Below the pieces are notes generated by a model that was given only the letters and a program-made list of their open reading frames with translations, did not search any database and was not told where the DNA came from. Position numbers and translations under genes: made by a program. Below, one piece after another: positions 63,453 through 64,000 of a DNA stretch of 64,000 bases. The first letter of the stretch is position 1; each line of letters starts with the position of its first letter. The stretch is from Narthecium ossifragum (lineage: Eukaryota; Streptophyta; Magnoliopsida; Dioscoreales; Nartheciaceae): positions 883,001-947,000 of the forward strand of contig OY986968.1 of the NCBI GenBank assembly GCA_963920575.1, given 5' to 3'.

Positions 63453-64000
63453 TCAGAGGAAATCGGCATCGAATTCGGCTCGACTGAGATTGAAACAAGC
63501 ATCAGATAGCTCTCGAGACAGCAACCTTGATTGGAAGCTACTATAATCTACTGAGTTCTGCTCGTATTGCTGCTCTTCCTCCTTCCATTGGCTCAAGTTT
63601 TGCCCATAAGATTGCATCCCATTTATCTGCATTTGTATCAATGAAGACTGTAATGTGCCACCAGAAGGCCAATTCAGAGCATCATTACCTACCACATTGT
63701 TTATCTGATGTCCTATGTTGCATTTCAAGTTGCTGCTGTTGCTCGAACTCTCTCCAGTGGCATAACTTTCAGTAAGATCAATGACATTGTCATACTCACA
63801 GAGTCCTGTTTTGTGTAGCAAGAGGAGATCGATATCGGAGCTCGTGACCATTTCACTCTGATTCGAAGGTGTCAAGGCCTGCTGGAATTGGTGATAAAGG
63901 TTTATATTAGTCTCCAGAGGACCAATACTCGCTTGGAGATCGAATGAAGGGAAAGGATCGAAGACTAGTTTCATCGAAGACGACGACGAATTCTCCGGTA
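63453..64000 (-). CDS. C-terminal part of an unrecognised gene (cut by window edge)
   Basis: The minus-strand frame is open from the window edge at 64000 down to a TGA at 63453-63455, giving 181 residues. An in-frame Met lies at 63974, but the frame stays open upstream (PENSSSSS-M), so the true start is outside. The sequence is rich in Ser, Gln, Asn and acidic residues. Readable pieces are KLVFDPFPSFDLQ, SSDIDLLLLHKTGL, YDNVIDLTESYATGESSS and SRAEFDADFL at the end. No domain is visible. Low complexity with acidic and Gln-rich parts fits a transcription factor tail, such as a MYB, but I cannot assign a family. Confidence 0.65.
   Translation of the reverse strand, partial: PENSSSSSMKLVFDPFPSFDLQASIGPLETNINLYHQFQQALTPSNQSEMVTSSDIDLLLLHKTGLCEYDNVIDLTESYATGESSSNSSNLKCNIGHQINNVVGNDALNWPSGGTLQSSLIQMQINGMQSYGQNLSQWKEEEQQYEQNSVDYSSFQSRLLSRELSDACFNLSRAEFDADFL

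Overview
The window is nuclear DNA of a flowering plant. The genes are intron-rich, with short GT-AG introns that are AT-rich. The predicted proteins are plant-specific or plant-like: a membrane-tethered NAC factor, a class III peroxidase, a plastid-targeted histidinol-phosphatase and MCM4. The peroxidase exons are strongly GC-rich next to AT-rich neighbours, a contrast often seen in monocots. A non-grass monocot is my guess, but the sequence does not prove it.

Layout. Bases 1-8300 are gene-free and repeat-rich. They hold the end of a hAT-like element, a G-rich MITE, a 3.3-kb long inverted repeat built on a 20-bp AT-rich tandem repeat, and decayed LTR-retrotransposon-like sequence. From about 8350 there are ten genes plus a partial one: a RING-finger protein (+), a membrane-tethered NAC factor (-), histidinol-phosphatase IMPL2/HISN7 (+), a YeeZ-like NAD(P)-binding Rossmann protein (-), two tandem TLC-domain membrane proteins (+,+), a GT4-type glycosyltransferase (-), a conserved type I membrane protein (+) head-to-head with it, a class III peroxidase (+), the replicative helicase subunit MCM4 (+), and the C-terminal end of an unrecognised gene (-) cut by the right edge. 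I rebuilt each coding sequence exon by exon from splice sites. For all complete genes the reading phase closes from ATG to stop.

The genes do not form one pathway. Most are housekeeping genes in an ordinary euchromatic arrangement. Three features show gene-scale evolution: the TLC tandem duplication, with a MITE present in only one copy and a third orphan 3' tail; a 136-bp duplication of the end of the glycosyltransferase gene; and a 5'-truncated LINE insertion with a 14-bp target-site duplication near MCM4. MCM4 carries two E2F-type motifs just upstream of its start, as expected for an S-phase gene. The most unusual structure is the long inverted repeat at 2880-6200. I found no convincing new enzymatic system.
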